Positions 7,483 to 16,762 of a stretch of 64,000 bases of DNA are shown here, one piece after another. Each line of letters opens with the position of its first letter. Positions within the stretch are counted from its first letter, which is position 1. The stretch is from Mycobacterium sp. Aquia_216 (GTDB lineage: Bacteria > Actinomycetota > Actinomycetes > Mycobacteriales > Mycobacteriaceae), in assembly GCF_026723865.1 (NCBI RefSeq), contig NZ_CP113529.1, positions 5,270,001-5,334,000 of the forward strand. The letters run 5' to 3'. The translations under genes were made by a program, and so were the position numbers. Below the pieces are notes generated by a model, which worked only from the letters and a program-made list of their open reading frames with translations, was not told the DNA's origin and ran no database searches.

Positions 7483-9887
7483 CCACCACAAAAGAGGGGG
7501 CGAACCGCCCACCCTCACCGGAAGACACCGCCGATAACGATCAAAAGCCGTGCGGGCATGGCCGGATGCTGCGCAAAGAGGACCCCCGATTCATCCGTGG
7601 CCGAGGCAATTACGTCGACGACGTCGTGTTGCCGGGCATGCTGCACCTGGCGATCTTGCGCTCGCCCTACGCGCATGCCCGCATTGTCAGCATCGATGTG
7701 ACTGCGGCGCTTGCACATCCGAAAGTGAAAGCGGTGGTGACCGGCGCCGACCTGGCCGAGAAGGGTCTGGCCTGGATGCCGACGCTGTCCAACGACGTGC
7801 AGGCCGTGCTCGCCACCGACAAGGTGCGCTTCCAGGGTCAGGAAGTGGCGTTTGTCGTTGCCGAAGATCGGTATTCGGCGCGCGACGCGCTGGAGTTGAT
7901 CGACGTCGAATACGACCCGCTGGATCCCGTCGTGGATGTCCGCACCGCACTCGACCCCTCGGCGGCGGTGATCCGCACCGATCTCGAAGGCAAGACCGAC
8001 AACCACTGTTTCGATTGGGAAACCGGTGACGCGGCGGCTACCGAAGCCGCGTTCGCGAAAGCTGACGTGATCGTCAAGCAGGAAATCGTCTACCCGCGGG
8101 TGCACCCGGCGCCGATGGAAACCTGTGGCGCGGTGGCGGATCTGGACCCGATCAGCGGAAAGCTCACGCTGTGGTCCACCAGCCAGGCACCGCACGCGCA
8201 CCGAACGCTGTACGCGTTGGTCGCCGGCCTGCCCGAACACAAGATTCAGGTGATCTCTCCCGACATCGGCGGCGGCTTCGGCAATAAGGTGCCGATCTAT
8301 CCCGGTTATGTCTGCGCGATCGTCGGTTCGCTGGTGCTGGGCAAGCCGGTGAAGTGGATGGAGGACCGCAGCGAGAACCTGACCTCGACAGGCTTCGCAC
8401 GCGACTACATCATGGTCGGCGAGATCGCCGCCACGAAAGAGGGCAAGATTCTGGCGATCCGGTCCAGCGTGTTGGCCGACCACGGCGCATTCAACGGTAC
8501 GGCGGCGCCGGTGAAGTACCCCGCCGGCTTCTTTGGTGTGTTCACCGGCAGCTATGACATCGAGGCCGCCTACTGCCACATGACGGCGGTGTACACGAAC
8601 AAGGCACCCGGTGGCGTGGCATACGCATGTTCGTTCCGGATCACCGAGGCCGTCTACTTCGTCGAACGGCTGGTGGACTGCCTGGCCTTCGATCTGAAGA
8701 TGGACCCCGCCGCATTGCGGTTACGAAACCTGTTGCGGCCCGATCAATTTCCCTATAAGAGTAAGACCGGCTGGCTTTACGACTCGGGCGACTACGAGAC
8801 CACCATGCGGCTGGCCATGGACATGATCGGCTACGACGCACTGCGGGCCGAACAAAAGGAGAAGCGCGAGCGCGGTGAACTGATGGGCATCGGGATGTCC
8901 TTCTTCACCGAGGCCGTTGGCGCCGGCCCCCGCAAGGACATGGACATCCTCGGCCTGGGCATGGCCGACGGGTGCGAGTTACGCGTGCACCCGACGGGCA
9001 AAGCTGTTGTTAGGCTGTCGGTTCAGACTCAGGGCCAAGGTCACGAAACGACGTTCGCCCAAATCGTCGCCGAGGAGCTGGGCATCCCACCTGACGACAT
9101 CGACGTGGTACACGGCGACACCGACCAGACGCCCTTCGGGTTGGGTACCTACGGCAGCCGATCCACGCCGGTATCAGGTGCGGCCGCAGCCCTGGTCGCG
9201 CGCAAGGTCCGCGACAAAGCCAAGATCATCGCGTCGGGGATGCTCGAGGTCTCGGTGGCCGACCTGGAGTGGGAGAAGGGCTCTTTCCACGTCAAAGGTG
9301 ACCCGTCGGCGTCGGTGACCATTGCCGACATCGCTATGCGTGCACACGGCGCGGGCGACCTGCCGGAAGGACTCGAGGGCGGCCTGGACGCCCAGATCTG
9401 TTACAACCCGGAGAACCTCACCTATCCCTACGGCGCTTACTTCTGCGTGGTGGACATCGATCCGGGCACCGCGGTGGTCAAGGTGCGGCGGTTCCTGGCC
9501 GTCGATGACTGCGGCACCCGTATCAACCCGATGATCATCGAGGGCCAGGTGCACGGTGGCATCGTCGACGGCATCGGGATGGCGTTGATGGAGATGATCG
9601 CATTCGACGAGGAGGGCAACTGCCTGGGCGGGTCATTGATGGACTACCTGATCCCGACGGCGGTCGAGGTGCCGCACCTGGAAACCGGACATACCGTCAC
9701 GCCGTCTCCGCACCACCCGATCGGCGCGAAGGGCGTCGGCGAATCGGCCACTGTCGGATCGCCGCCGGCGGTGGTCAATGCGGTAGTGGATGCGTTGGCG
9801 CCGTTCGGCGTTCGCCACGCGGACATGCCGCTGACGCCCTCGAGAGTCTGGGAGGCCATGCAGGGCAGAGCGAGGCCGCCGATTTGA
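7479..9887 (+). CDS. coxL: CO dehydrogenase large subunit, form I type (molybdenum-copper)
   Basis: 802 residues from ATG 7479, overlapping the coxS stop (ATGA). It is a xanthine-dehydrogenase-family molybdopterin subunit, with RMLRKEDPRFIRGRGNYVDD near the N-terminus. The diagnostic active-site loop reads AYACSFR at residues 381-387, matching the form I pattern AYxCSFR; Cys384 corresponds to the cysteine that carries the CuSMoO2 centre (Cys388 in Oligotropha). This indicates aerobic CO oxidation rather than a form II aldehyde/xanthine-like activity. Many carboxydotrophs have Arg at the third loop position, where this protein has Ala. Confidence 0.93.
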   Translation: MTTTKEGANRPPSPEDTADNDQKPCGHGRMLRKEDPRFIRGRGNYVDDVVLPGMLHLAILRSPYAHARIVSIDVTAALAHPKVKAVVTGADLAEKGLAWMPTLSNDVQAVLATDKVRFQGQEVAFVVAEDRYSARDALELIDVEYDPLDPVVDVRTALDPSAAVIRTDLEGKTDNHCFDWETGDAAATEAAFAKADVIVKQEIVYPRVHPAPMETCGAVADLDPISGKLTLWSTSQAPHAHRTLYALVAGLPEHKIQVISPDIGGGFGNKVPIYPGYVCAIVGSLVLGKPVKWMEDRSENLTSTGFARDYIMVGEIAATKEGKILAIRSSVLADHGAFNGTAAPVKYPAGFFGVFTGSYDIEAAYCHMTAVYTNKAPGGVAYACSFRITEAVYFVERLVDCLAFDLKMDPAALRLRNLLRPDQFPYKSKTGWLYDSGDYETTMRLAMDMIGYDALRAEQKEKRERGELMGIGMSFFTEAVGAGPRKDMDILGLGMADGCELRVHPTGKAVVRLSVQTQGQGHETTFAQIVAEELGIPPDDIDVVHGDTDQTPFGLGTYGSRSTPVSGAAAALVARKVRDKAKIIASGMLEVSVADLEWEKGSFHVKGDPSASVTIADIAMRAHGAGDLPEGLEGGLDAQICYNPENLTYPYGAYFCVVDIDPGTAVVKVRRFLAVDDCGTRINPMIIEGQVHGGIVDGIGMALMEMIAFDEEGNCLGGSLMDYLIPTAVEVPHLETGHTVTPSPHHPIGAKGVGESATVGSPPAVVNAVVDALAPFGVRHADMPLTPSRVWEAMQGRARPPI

Positions 9888-9920
9888 CGCGGCACGACGA
9901 TGCAGAGCGAGGAACGAGCG

Positions 9921-10814
9921 ATGAGGAGGAGTGGCGCAATCGGCATGAGCATTGGCGAGCGGGCTGCCCAGTTACTGGCCGCGCGCACACCCTTCGTGCA
10001 CGCGACGGTGGTGCGCGCCCAGCAACCCACCTCGGCCACCCCCGGGGACGAGGCAATCCTTATGCCCGACGGCACTATCGAGGGTTTCGTCGGCGGCCAG
10101 TGTGCGCAGAATTCCGTCCGCAAGGCGGCACTGGGCGTCCTGCAAGCCGGTGAAAGTGTCTTGCTGCGAGTGCTTCCTGACGGCGACGTTCATTTCCCCG
10201 ACGCTCCCGGCGCCGCTGTGGTGGTCAACCCGTGCCTGTCGGGTGGATCGCTGGAAATCTTTCTGACACCGCAGCTGCCGCCCCCGCTGATCCGGATCTA
10301 TGGGGCCACTCCGATTGCCGACGCGTTGATCGATTTGTGCGGCGTGCTGGGCTATGACGCGCGCCGCGAGACCGATCTGACCGACACCTCTGCAGTGGTG
10401 CTCGCCAGCCACGGCGGTCCGGAAGCCGAAATCATCCGGGCCGCACTGGATAACGGCGTGGGGTATATCGGCTTGGTAGCCAGCAAGGTTCGCGGCGCCT
10501 CGATCCTGAACGAACTCGAACTCTCCGATGCCGAGCGGGCCCGAATACACACCCCCGTCGGATTGCCCATTGGCGCCAAGACTCCCGCCGAGATCGCGGT
10601 GTCCATTGCTGCTGAACTCATCGCCGCCGTGCGCGACGGCAGCCTGTCGCGTCCCACCGTGACCGCTGTCTCGCGTCAGGCGGTCGACCCGGTGTGCGGC
10701 ATGACGGTGCCGATCGGGCCGGCGAGCGAACATCTGGAGTTGGGCGGCGCCGACTATTGGTTCTGCTGCTCGGGATGCCGGACGGCGTTCGCGGCCCAGA
10801 GAGCCGGCGCATGA
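9921..10814 (+). CDS. XdhC/CoxI-like protein with C-terminal YHS metal-binding domain
   Basis: 297 residues from ATG 9921 (GAGG eight bases upstream); ATG 9900 and ATG 9945 are possible alternatives. The N-terminal part is XdhC_CoxI-like (GTIEGFVGGQCAQNSV), the middle a reduced Rossmann XdhC domain (GYIGLVASKVRG). The last about 45 residues form a YHS domain (DPVCGMTV, then CCSGC), a small metal-binding module. The order matches Rv0372c as I recall it. A role in assembling the Mo/Cu/S active site is likely; what metal the YHS domain handles is unknown. The stop overlaps the next start. Confidence 0.82.
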   Translation: MRRSGAIGMSIGERAAQLLAARTPFVHATVVRAQQPTSATPGDEAILMPDGTIEGFVGGQCAQNSVRKAALGVLQAGESVLLRVLPDGDVHFPDAPGAAVVVNPCLSGGSLEIFLTPQLPPPLIRIYGATPIADALIDLCGVLGYDARRETDLTDTSAVVLASHGGPEAEIIRAALDNGVGYIGLVASKVRGASILNELELSDAERARIHTPVGLPIGAKTPAEIAVSIAAELIAAVRDGSLSRPTVTAVSRQAVDPVCGMTVPIGPASEHLELGGADYWFCCSGCRTAFAAQRAGA

Positions 10815-11404
10815 ACGCGCAGCGAATCACCGGCGTCGTGCTGGCCGCCGGCAGATCGCGACGGCTCGGAACACCTAAACAGGTTCTGCCATACCGGGAT
10901 ACCACGCTCCTTGGAGCCACCCTGGACGTCGCCCGCGGCGGCGGTTTCGATCAGCTCATCGTCACCCTGGGCGGGGCCGCGGAAGCGGTGCGTGACGCGG
11001 TGCGGCTCGACGGGGCCGACGTGGTGACCGTCGACGATTACGGGACCGGATGCTCGGCGTCGCTGCGTGTCGCGTTGGGAGAGGTCGACCCACAAGCTGC
11101 CGGCATCGTGCTCATGCTGGGCGATCAGCCGAGCGTGGCTCCCGCAACACTGCGACGGATAGTCGCCAGTGCCGCCGGAGCCGACGTGCTCGTGTGCCGT
11201 TACGCCGATGGCATCGGGCATCCGTTCTGGTTCAGTCGCGATGTGTTCGGCGAACTTTCGCAGCTGCACGGCGACAAGGGGGTCTGGAAGCTGGTGCACT
11301 CCGCCCGGTACCCGGTACACGAGATTGCCGTGCCAGGCCCAGTGCCACTCGACGTCGACACCTGGGACGATTACCAGCGACTCCTGGAGTCGGTCCCAAC
11401 ATGA
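10811..11404 (+). CDS. MobA/MocA-like molybdenum cofactor nucleotidyltransferase
   Basis: 197 residues from ATG 10811, overlapping the preceding stop (ATGA). The N-terminal signature GVVLAAGRSRRLGTPKQ is the nucleotide-binding loop of MobA-like NTP transferases, and the metal-binding motif appears as LMLGDQPSV. MocA-type enzymes attach CMP to molybdopterin to make MCD, the cofactor form used by CO dehydrogenase and xanthine dehydrogenase. Context supports that function, but GMP versus CMP specificity cannot be read with certainty. Confidence 0.85.
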   Translation: MNAQRITGVVLAAGRSRRLGTPKQVLPYRDTTLLGATLDVARGGGFDQLIVTLGGAAEAVRDAVRLDGADVVTVDDYGTGCSASLRVALGEVDPQAAGIVLMLGDQPSVAPATLRRIVASAAGADVLVCRYADGIGHPFWFSRDVFGELSQLHGDKGVWKLVHSARYPVHEIAVPGPVPLDVDTWDDYQRLLESVPT

Positions 11405-12291
11405 TCTTCGCAAACCCCGACGACGTGATCCGGCGATTCGATGCCCGGGATTACCTACTCGACACCGGAACCGCCTCCGCGATCTATTTGGCGGTCACGC
11501 TCGGCAGGCCGCTACTGCTGGAAGGGGAGCCCGGTGTCGGCAAGACTACCGCAGCGAAAACCCTTGCAGCAGTGTTGGATACAACATTGCTGCGGCTGCA
11601 GTGTTATGAGGGCCTGACCGCAAGCGAGGCACTGTACGACTGGAACTACCAACGCCAGCTACTGGCTATCCGACTGGCCGAAGTGCGCGGCACCGGTGTC
11701 TCCAACATCTCCGAAGCCGATCTCTACACCGAGGCCTACCTGGTGGATCGACCCATTCTGCAGTGTGTGCGGCACCGCGGCCCGGCGTCGCCGGTGTTGC
11801 TGATTGACGAAATCGACCGGGCCGACGACGAATTCGAGGCATTACTGCTGGAATTCCTCGGTGAGTCCGCAGTCACCGTGCCCGAGCTGGGCACCTTCGT
11901 CGCCGAACATCCGCCGATCGCAATACTCACCTCCAACCGTAGCCGCGATCTGCATGACGCGCTGCGACGGCGTTGTCTGTACCACTGGATCGATTACCCG
12001 CAACCGGCTCGGGCGGCCGCAATCGTCCGCCGAACGGTTCCCGCGGCCTCGACGCCGTTGATCGAACATGCCACCCAATTCGTCGGCAGTGCGCGCGATC
12101 TCGATCTGGATAAGCCACCCGGAGTAGCCGAGACCATCGACTGGGTCGCCGCGCTGGTGTCGCTGGGCGTAGCAGACCTCAACCCGGCCGATGCTGCCGA
12201 GTCAGCCCTAGCCAGCCTGGGGGCACTGGCCAAGACGCCCGACGACCGCACCCTGCTTCGCGACGCATTTATCGAGTACAGCCCCACATGA
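11401..12291 (+). CDS. coxD: MoxR-type AAA+ ATPase, CoxD
   Basis: 296 residues, start overlapping the previous stop. Walker A GEPGVGKT at 42-49, Walker B VLLIDEID at 132-138, a sensor-1 segment (AILTSN) and an arginine-rich ALRRRC stretch are all present. CoxD-like MoxR ATPases act with the VWA protein CoxE to build the CuSMoO2 centre of CO dehydrogenase, by analogy with Oligotropha. The VWA partner lies one gene downstream, the usual MoxR-VWA association. Confidence 0.9.
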   Translation: MIFANPDDVIRRFDARDYLLDTGTASAIYLAVTLGRPLLLEGEPGVGKTTAAKTLAAVLDTTLLRLQCYEGLTASEALYDWNYQRQLLAIRLAEVRGTGVSNISEADLYTEAYLVDRPILQCVRHRGPASPVLLIDEIDRADDEFEALLLEFLGESAVTVPELGTFVAEHPPIAILTSNRSRDLHDALRRRCLYHWIDYPQPARAAAIVRRTVPAASTPLIEHATQFVGSARDLDLDKPPGVAETIDWVAALVSLGVADLNPADAAESALASLGALAKTPDDRTLLRDAFIEYSPT

Positions 12292-12304
12292 GAGGACCCA
12301 CAGC

Positions 12305-12985
12305 ATGAAGATCGCCAACCAGTTCACCGTCAGCGCGCCAATCGATCAGGCCTGGGACGTGCTGTGCGACCTGGAACAGGTGATCCCGCTGATGCCGGGG
12401 GCACAGCTGGTCGGTCACGAAGGTGACGACTACCTCGGCAAGGTCAAGGTCAAGGTCGGGCCCGTTACCAGTGAGTTCAGCGGCAAGGTGCGCTTCGTCG
12501 AGCAAGACCGCGCCCAACACCGCGCGGTCATCGACGGCAAAGGTAAGGAGTCCCGTGGCACCGGGAACGCCGCCGCCACGGTCACCGCCTGGCTGCAAGA
12601 GGCCGGCGACCGCACCCAGGTGACCGTCGACACCGATCTGAAGATCGTCGGCAAGCTGGCGCAGTTCGGCAGCGGCATGCTGCAGCAAGTATCGGAGAAG
12701 CTACTGGGTCAGTTTGTGGAATCCCTGGAGGCCAAGCTTGCGGCCGAGAATGCCGGCAGCACAGCCAGTCCGGCCGCTAATGGTGCGGCAGCCGGTGCCG
12801 AAGAGGTGACTCCGGCCTGGCCGGCCAACCCGGTCCCGGGAACCGAGAAAGGGCCCTTGGCCGACCCCAAGCCCATCGATCTGCTGGAGCTCGCCGGCGG
12901 CGGCGTACTCAAAAAGTACGGCGCCGCGGCCGCGGCGCTGGTCGCCGTGCTGGCGCTGATCTGGGTGCTGCGCAAACGCTCGTGA
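12305..12985 (+). CDS. coxG: CoxG-like SRPBCC membrane protein
   Basis: 226 residues. An N-terminal SRPBCC/CoxG domain (about 1-145, MKIANQFTVSAPIDQAWDVL) is followed by an Ala/Pro-rich linker and a C-terminal transmembrane helix (about 203-221) ending in positively charged RKRS. CoxG is thought to recruit CO dehydrogenase to the cytoplasmic membrane. The tail anchor fits that role. AGAGGA lies upstream of ATG 12305. The stop overlaps the GTG of the next gene. Confidence 0.88.
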   Translation: MKIANQFTVSAPIDQAWDVLCDLEQVIPLMPGAQLVGHEGDDYLGKVKVKVGPVTSEFSGKVRFVEQDRAQHRAVIDGKGKESRGTGNAAATVTAWLQEAGDRTQVTVDTDLKIVGKLAQFGSGMLQQVSEKLLGQFVESLEAKLAAENAGSTASPAANGAAAGAEEVTPAWPANPVPGTEKGPLADPKPIDLLELAGGGVLKKYGAAAAALVAVLALIWVLRKRS

Positions 12986-14220
12986 ATACCCCGTTGTTGT
13001 TGCGCGGCGTCGATCGGGCGGCGTTCGCGGCAGCCCTGGTGGCGCGGCTGCGCAGCGCGGGAGTCTCGGTGTCCGCAGGCGGCCAGGGAAGTTTCGTGCG
13101 CGCAATTCAGCAGCTGGGGCCGCAGACCGCGTCGGCGATTTACTGGGCCGCCAGGCTCACTCTGGTCAACCGGATGGAAGACCTCAGTGTCTTCGACACG
13201 GTGATGCAAGAGGTTTTCGGCAGTATCCAACCCGGCGACACACGAGGCCCCGGGTCAGTCTTACCGATCGCCGGCCCCAAGACGCCGGGGCCGTCCAGTG
13301 CTCCCGCCGCACAGCCCGCGAGCAGCCCGTCGGACGCGAGCGCCGAGAAACTCCCGTGGATCACGCGGACGGTGCCCGACCACGACGACTCCGCCGAGGC
13401 CGGCGTGCTCTTACCCGACCTTTTACCCAGCCGCATCGCCACATTGGCCGACGAATCGTTCGACCAATTCGACCCCAAAGAACTGCGCCTGCTCGGTTCG
13501 TGGCTCGAGGCGTCGGTGCAGAGTTGGCCCTGGCGCCGCGGCATGCGATTCGAATCCAGCCGACACGGCAAGAGGGTCGACCTGCGGGCGACGATGAACG
13601 CGTCGCGTAGGACTGGCTGGGAGTCGGTGACGCTGGCGCGGACACGACGTCGCCGGAGACCTCGGCGGGTCGTGTTGGTCTGCGACGTGAGCCGCTCGAT
13701 GCAGCCCTACGCCGCAATTTATCTGCATCTGATGCGCGCGGCAGTGCGGCGGCAGGTAGGGATGCGCCCAGAAGTCTTCGCGTTTTCGACGTCACTGACC
13801 CGCCTCACCGCGGTGCTGTCCCACCGCTCGGCAGAGGTAGCGCTAAAACGCGCCAACGAGAAAGTCACCGACCGGTACAGCGGCACGTTCATCGGGCGCA
13901 GTGTCGGCGCTCTGCTGGATCCACCACACGGCAACTCGCTACGCGGTGCGGTAGTGATCGTTGCGTCGGACGGCTGGGACAGCGATCCCCCGCATGTGCT
14001 CGAGCACGCCCTCGCCAGGGTGCGTCGACGCGCCAAGTTGCTGGTTTGGCTCAACCCGCGCGCGGCGCACAGTGAATACCAACCGCTGGCCGGCTCGATG
14101 GCGGCGGCGCTGCCGCATTGCGATCTGTTCCTGCCGGCAAACTCGCTGACCGGCATCCGTGACTTGCTATTTGCGCTGGCTGCTCGGGAATCGACGCGAT
14201 CACCCGCGCGTGCTCATTAG
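12982..14220 (+). CDS. coxE: VWA-domain protein, CoxE
   Basis: 412 residues from GTG 12982, which overlaps the coxG stop (GTGA). A proline/alanine-rich linker near 95-125 precedes the von Willebrand A domain. The MIDAS motif DVSRS is at 235-239, with a downstream VVIVASDGWDSD segment. CoxE-type proteins partner with the MoxR ATPase CoxD in active-site assembly. It is the last gene of the operon; a 370-bp region without genes follows. Confidence 0.88.
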   Translation: MNTPLLLRGVDRAAFAAALVARLRSAGVSVSAGGQGSFVRAIQQLGPQTASAIYWAARLTLVNRMEDLSVFDTVMQEVFGSIQPGDTRGPGSVLPIAGPKTPGPSSAPAAQPASSPSDASAEKLPWITRTVPDHDDSAEAGVLLPDLLPSRIATLADESFDQFDPKELRLLGSWLEASVQSWPWRRGMRFESSRHGKRVDLRATMNASRRTGWESVTLARTRRRRRPRRVVLVCDVSRSMQPYAAIYLHLMRAAVRRQVGMRPEVFAFSTSLTRLTAVLSHRSAEVALKRANEKVTDRYSGTFIGRSVGALLDPPHGNSLRGAVVIVASDGWDSDPPHVLEHALARVRRRAKLLVWLNPRAAHSEYQPLAGSMAAALPHCDLFLPANSLTGIRDLLFALAARESTRSPARAH

Positions 14221-14590
14221 TCGCAAGTCGCCGATTCACCTGCGCGGCAAGGTTTTTACGGTCATTGAGCGGACCCCGAGTACAGTGACTCCGGTGGGTG
14301 ACGCCCCGTCGAATGAGCCGAGGACGGTCGGCCACGTGAGGTTCGAGCGTTTCGTGCGCGAGACTACGGCCATGACAACGCCCAGCAAATGCTGCTCTAC
14401 ACTCATGCCGTCCGGTTTGACGAAGATCTGAATGCGGTGGCGAACTGCTGGCCCACGACAGAGCATCCGCTACCGGCCACGTCGTGCTCAAGTGGCGTGT
14501 TCACCTTCCTTATGTTGACCAGTTTCCCGGCCACCATGTCGAGCAAAATCGCTCGAGTGCTATCGGGGTGCTGCTTTCGCCACGGCACGC
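14221..14590. other. Intergenic region, convergent
   Basis: 370 bp between the convergent coxE and monooxygenase genes. I see no gene here with family resemblance or a good ribosome-binding site, and no clear hairpin-plus-T-run terminator. Confidence 0.5.
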
Positions 14591-16084
14591 TCACCGACCA
14601 GCCGGTGCGTGCGCGGTCGTTTCATGTAAGACATGCTTAGTGGGGTCGAATCGCATTGTCCTACGGCGATAGTCAAACGTGCTGCCGGGCCAGAGATTGA
14701 CATTGCGGCCGTTGTCGTTCAGATACCAGCTCTTGCAGCCGCCTGCGGTCCATACTGTTCCTGCACTGAGCCGGTCTACATCGGCAGTGAATGCGAGCTG
14801 GGCGGCCGGGGTAGGTTGTATCGACGCGATGGAGTGGGCGCGCGCGTAACCGATGGCCGAAGCGATGTAGTTCGCTTGCGATTCGTACATGTAGATCATC
14901 GACGTGTGGCCTACTCCCAGATTGGGACCATGAATTAGATAGCAGTTGGGAAAGCCGCTAACCGTCGTACCGAGGTAGGCAGTCGGGTTGCCATTCCACA
15001 CTTGGGCCATACTTTGCCCCGCAATGCCATACAACTGATCGGTGAGCGGCAATTGCGATGTCTGAAATCCTGTGCCGAAGATAATGGCGTCGACGCCATG
15101 GTGAGCGCCGGTAACGTCGATGACGCCATCTTCATCGATCTCGCGAATGCCTTCGGTGACCACCGTGACATTGGGCTGCCCCAGCGCGGAGAAGTAGTCA
15201 TCCGACACCAGGATGCGCTTGCAACCGAGACGATAACGGGGCACCAACTTTGCGTGCAGCTCAGGATCTTTGATCTGAGCTTCGAGATGATGTAGGGCGC
15301 GACGTTCAACCTGCCCCAGCAATGCCGGATGGCGGAACCCGACTGCGAGCCCCTCCCTAAGAAGATAGAGGCCAATGCGCTGGAGTCGCTGGAGCGCCGG
15401 TAAGGCCTCCAGTACCCTCCGGCTTCGCGTACCGATCTGGCGGTCATGCCGTGGAACCACCCAAGCTGGCGTCCGCTGGAACACCGTGAGCTGTGCAACG
15501 TCTGCCTGAATAGCCGGAATGAACTGAACCGCCGAGGCGCCCGTCCCTATCACCGCGACCCGCTTGCCCGCTAGGTCGAAATCATGATCCCACCGTGCGG
15601 AGTGGAACGTGACACCGGCAAACCGATCCTTGCCACGGATCTCCGGAATCGCCGGATCGGCCAGTGCGCCGGTCGCAACCACGACATGGTTTGCGGTCCG
15701 CTCACCGTGCGCAGTCTGCAGGCGCCAGTACTGGCCGTCCCGGTCCCAGTCCAGCCGATGAACAGGGCAGTTGAGAACCAGATGGCGGCGCAAGCTAAAC
15801 CGCTCTACAACCTCCTTGAGGTATTCCCAGATCTCGGTTTGCTTGGCAAACACATGTCGCCACTGGGTATTTGGCGCAAACGAGTACGAGTACAGCTGAC
15901 ACTGCACATCTACGGCAGCACCTGGATAGGTGTTATCGCGCCAAACGCCGCCCACGTCGCCCGCGCGTTCAAGCAGCACGAAATCGTCAAACCCGGTTTG
16001 GTTCAACCGGATTGCGGCCGCGATACCGCCGAAGCCGGTGCCGACGATGGCGATGTGGGTATGGGGCGTAAGACCATCACTCAT
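14591..16084 (-). CDS. Flavin-containing Baeyer-Villiger-type monooxygenase
   Basis: 497 residues from ATG 16084; an in-frame upstream extension to 16180 looks non-coding. FAD-binding GTGFGG is at 15-20, the Baeyer-Villiger fingerprint FxGxxxHxxxWD appears as FAGVTFHSARWD (155-166), and the NADPH motif GTGASA is at 180-185. Such enzymes insert oxygen next to a ketone to give esters or lactones. The substrate is not predictable. It is divergent from an SDR-led operon across a 678-bp gap; a ketone made by that SDR would be a plausible substrate. Confidence 0.93.
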   Translation of the reverse strand: MSDGLTPHTHIAIVGTGFGGIAAAIRLNQTGFDDFVLLERAGDVGGVWRDNTYPGAAVDVQCQLYSYSFAPNTQWRHVFAKQTEIWEYLKEVVERFSLRRHLVLNCPVHRLDWDRDGQYWRLQTAHGERTANHVVVATGALADPAIPEIRGKDRFAGVTFHSARWDHDFDLAGKRVAVIGTGASAVQFIPAIQADVAQLTVFQRTPAWVVPRHDRQIGTRSRRVLEALPALQRLQRIGLYLLREGLAVGFRHPALLGQVERRALHHLEAQIKDPELHAKLVPRYRLGCKRILVSDDYFSALGQPNVTVVTEGIREIDEDGVIDVTGAHHGVDAIIFGTGFQTSQLPLTDQLYGIAGQSMAQVWNGNPTAYLGTTVSGFPNCYLIHGPNLGVGHTSMIYMYESQANYIASAIGYARAHSIASIQPTPAAQLAFTADVDRLSAGTVWTAGGCKSWYLNDNGRNVNLWPGSTFDYRRRTMRFDPTKHVLHETTAHAPAGR

Positions 16085-16762
16085 GAGGATTTCCGTTTCG
16101 TCGAATGGACATGCCGTAGCGGCTAGACAACGCGGCTCATCCGCCACGACCGCGAGAGCGCATAGCCCAAGCGCCGGCAAGTCCGCGATTGACCACAGCG
16201 GCTGCTGTGCGACTACCGCTTTCGACCAAATCGAGCCCTATGGCCATCAACTGCACCGCCATCACGTCGAATCGCCTATGCTGTGAACACCGCTTACTTT
16301 AATGGGTCCCTGTAAGCACTGTCTACATTTAACGAGTGTGATCTACGCAATGCCTTCCTCCCCTACCGCCACGGCGATCTGCGCGCAGCTTGCTTGCCTG
16401 CCGGTAGGCCGACCGAGAGGCACTCGTGTCCACGATCACCGCCGTCGGCTACCGCGAGTCGGCCCGCCAGCGGCTGGGTGCCCAGATCGAACGTGGTCAA
16501 CTGGAGATCTGAGAAGTCAACGGAGACAGACCATTCGACAACTGCGAATCACTCATGGGAGCCAGGTTCATTGCCGTGTCCTTGTCGAACGCCGGCCGCT
16601 GCGGCTACTAGCTGCCGTCCCGGATGAGCCGGTTCAGTGCGTAGCGGTCCGGCTTGCCCTGTTCTGTGCCCCTCTCGCTATTGTCCTGTAATGATTACAC
16701 ATGTAATTTTTTTCATGACAGGCTTTTCTGGCGCCTGGATCGAACGGCAAGGGGCATTGACC
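16085..16762. other. Long intergenic region between divergent operons
   Basis: 678 bp holding the promoters of the monooxygenase (minus) and SDR operon (plus). A repeat operator is at 16687-16707. Short open frames near 16300-16690 have no recognisable product. One stretch from about 16427 (GTG) encodes 27 residues followed by TGA and could be a decayed gene fragment. Confidence 0.4.
16687..16707. promoter_or_regulatory. Triple half-site operator TGTAAT-ATTACA-TGTAAT
   Basis: TGTAAT G ATTACA CA TGTAAT makes two overlapping inverted repeats (spacers of 1 and 2 bp). It lies 56-76 bp upstream of the SDR start, just where a promoter is expected. The operon carries its own TetR gene (18721-19338), the natural candidate to bind it. 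Confidence 0.55.

Noticed and set aside
16302..16691. 129-residue plus-strand frame upstream of the SDR
   Set aside because: No family, no ribosome-binding site, and arginine-rich composition typical of chance frames in GC-rich DNA.
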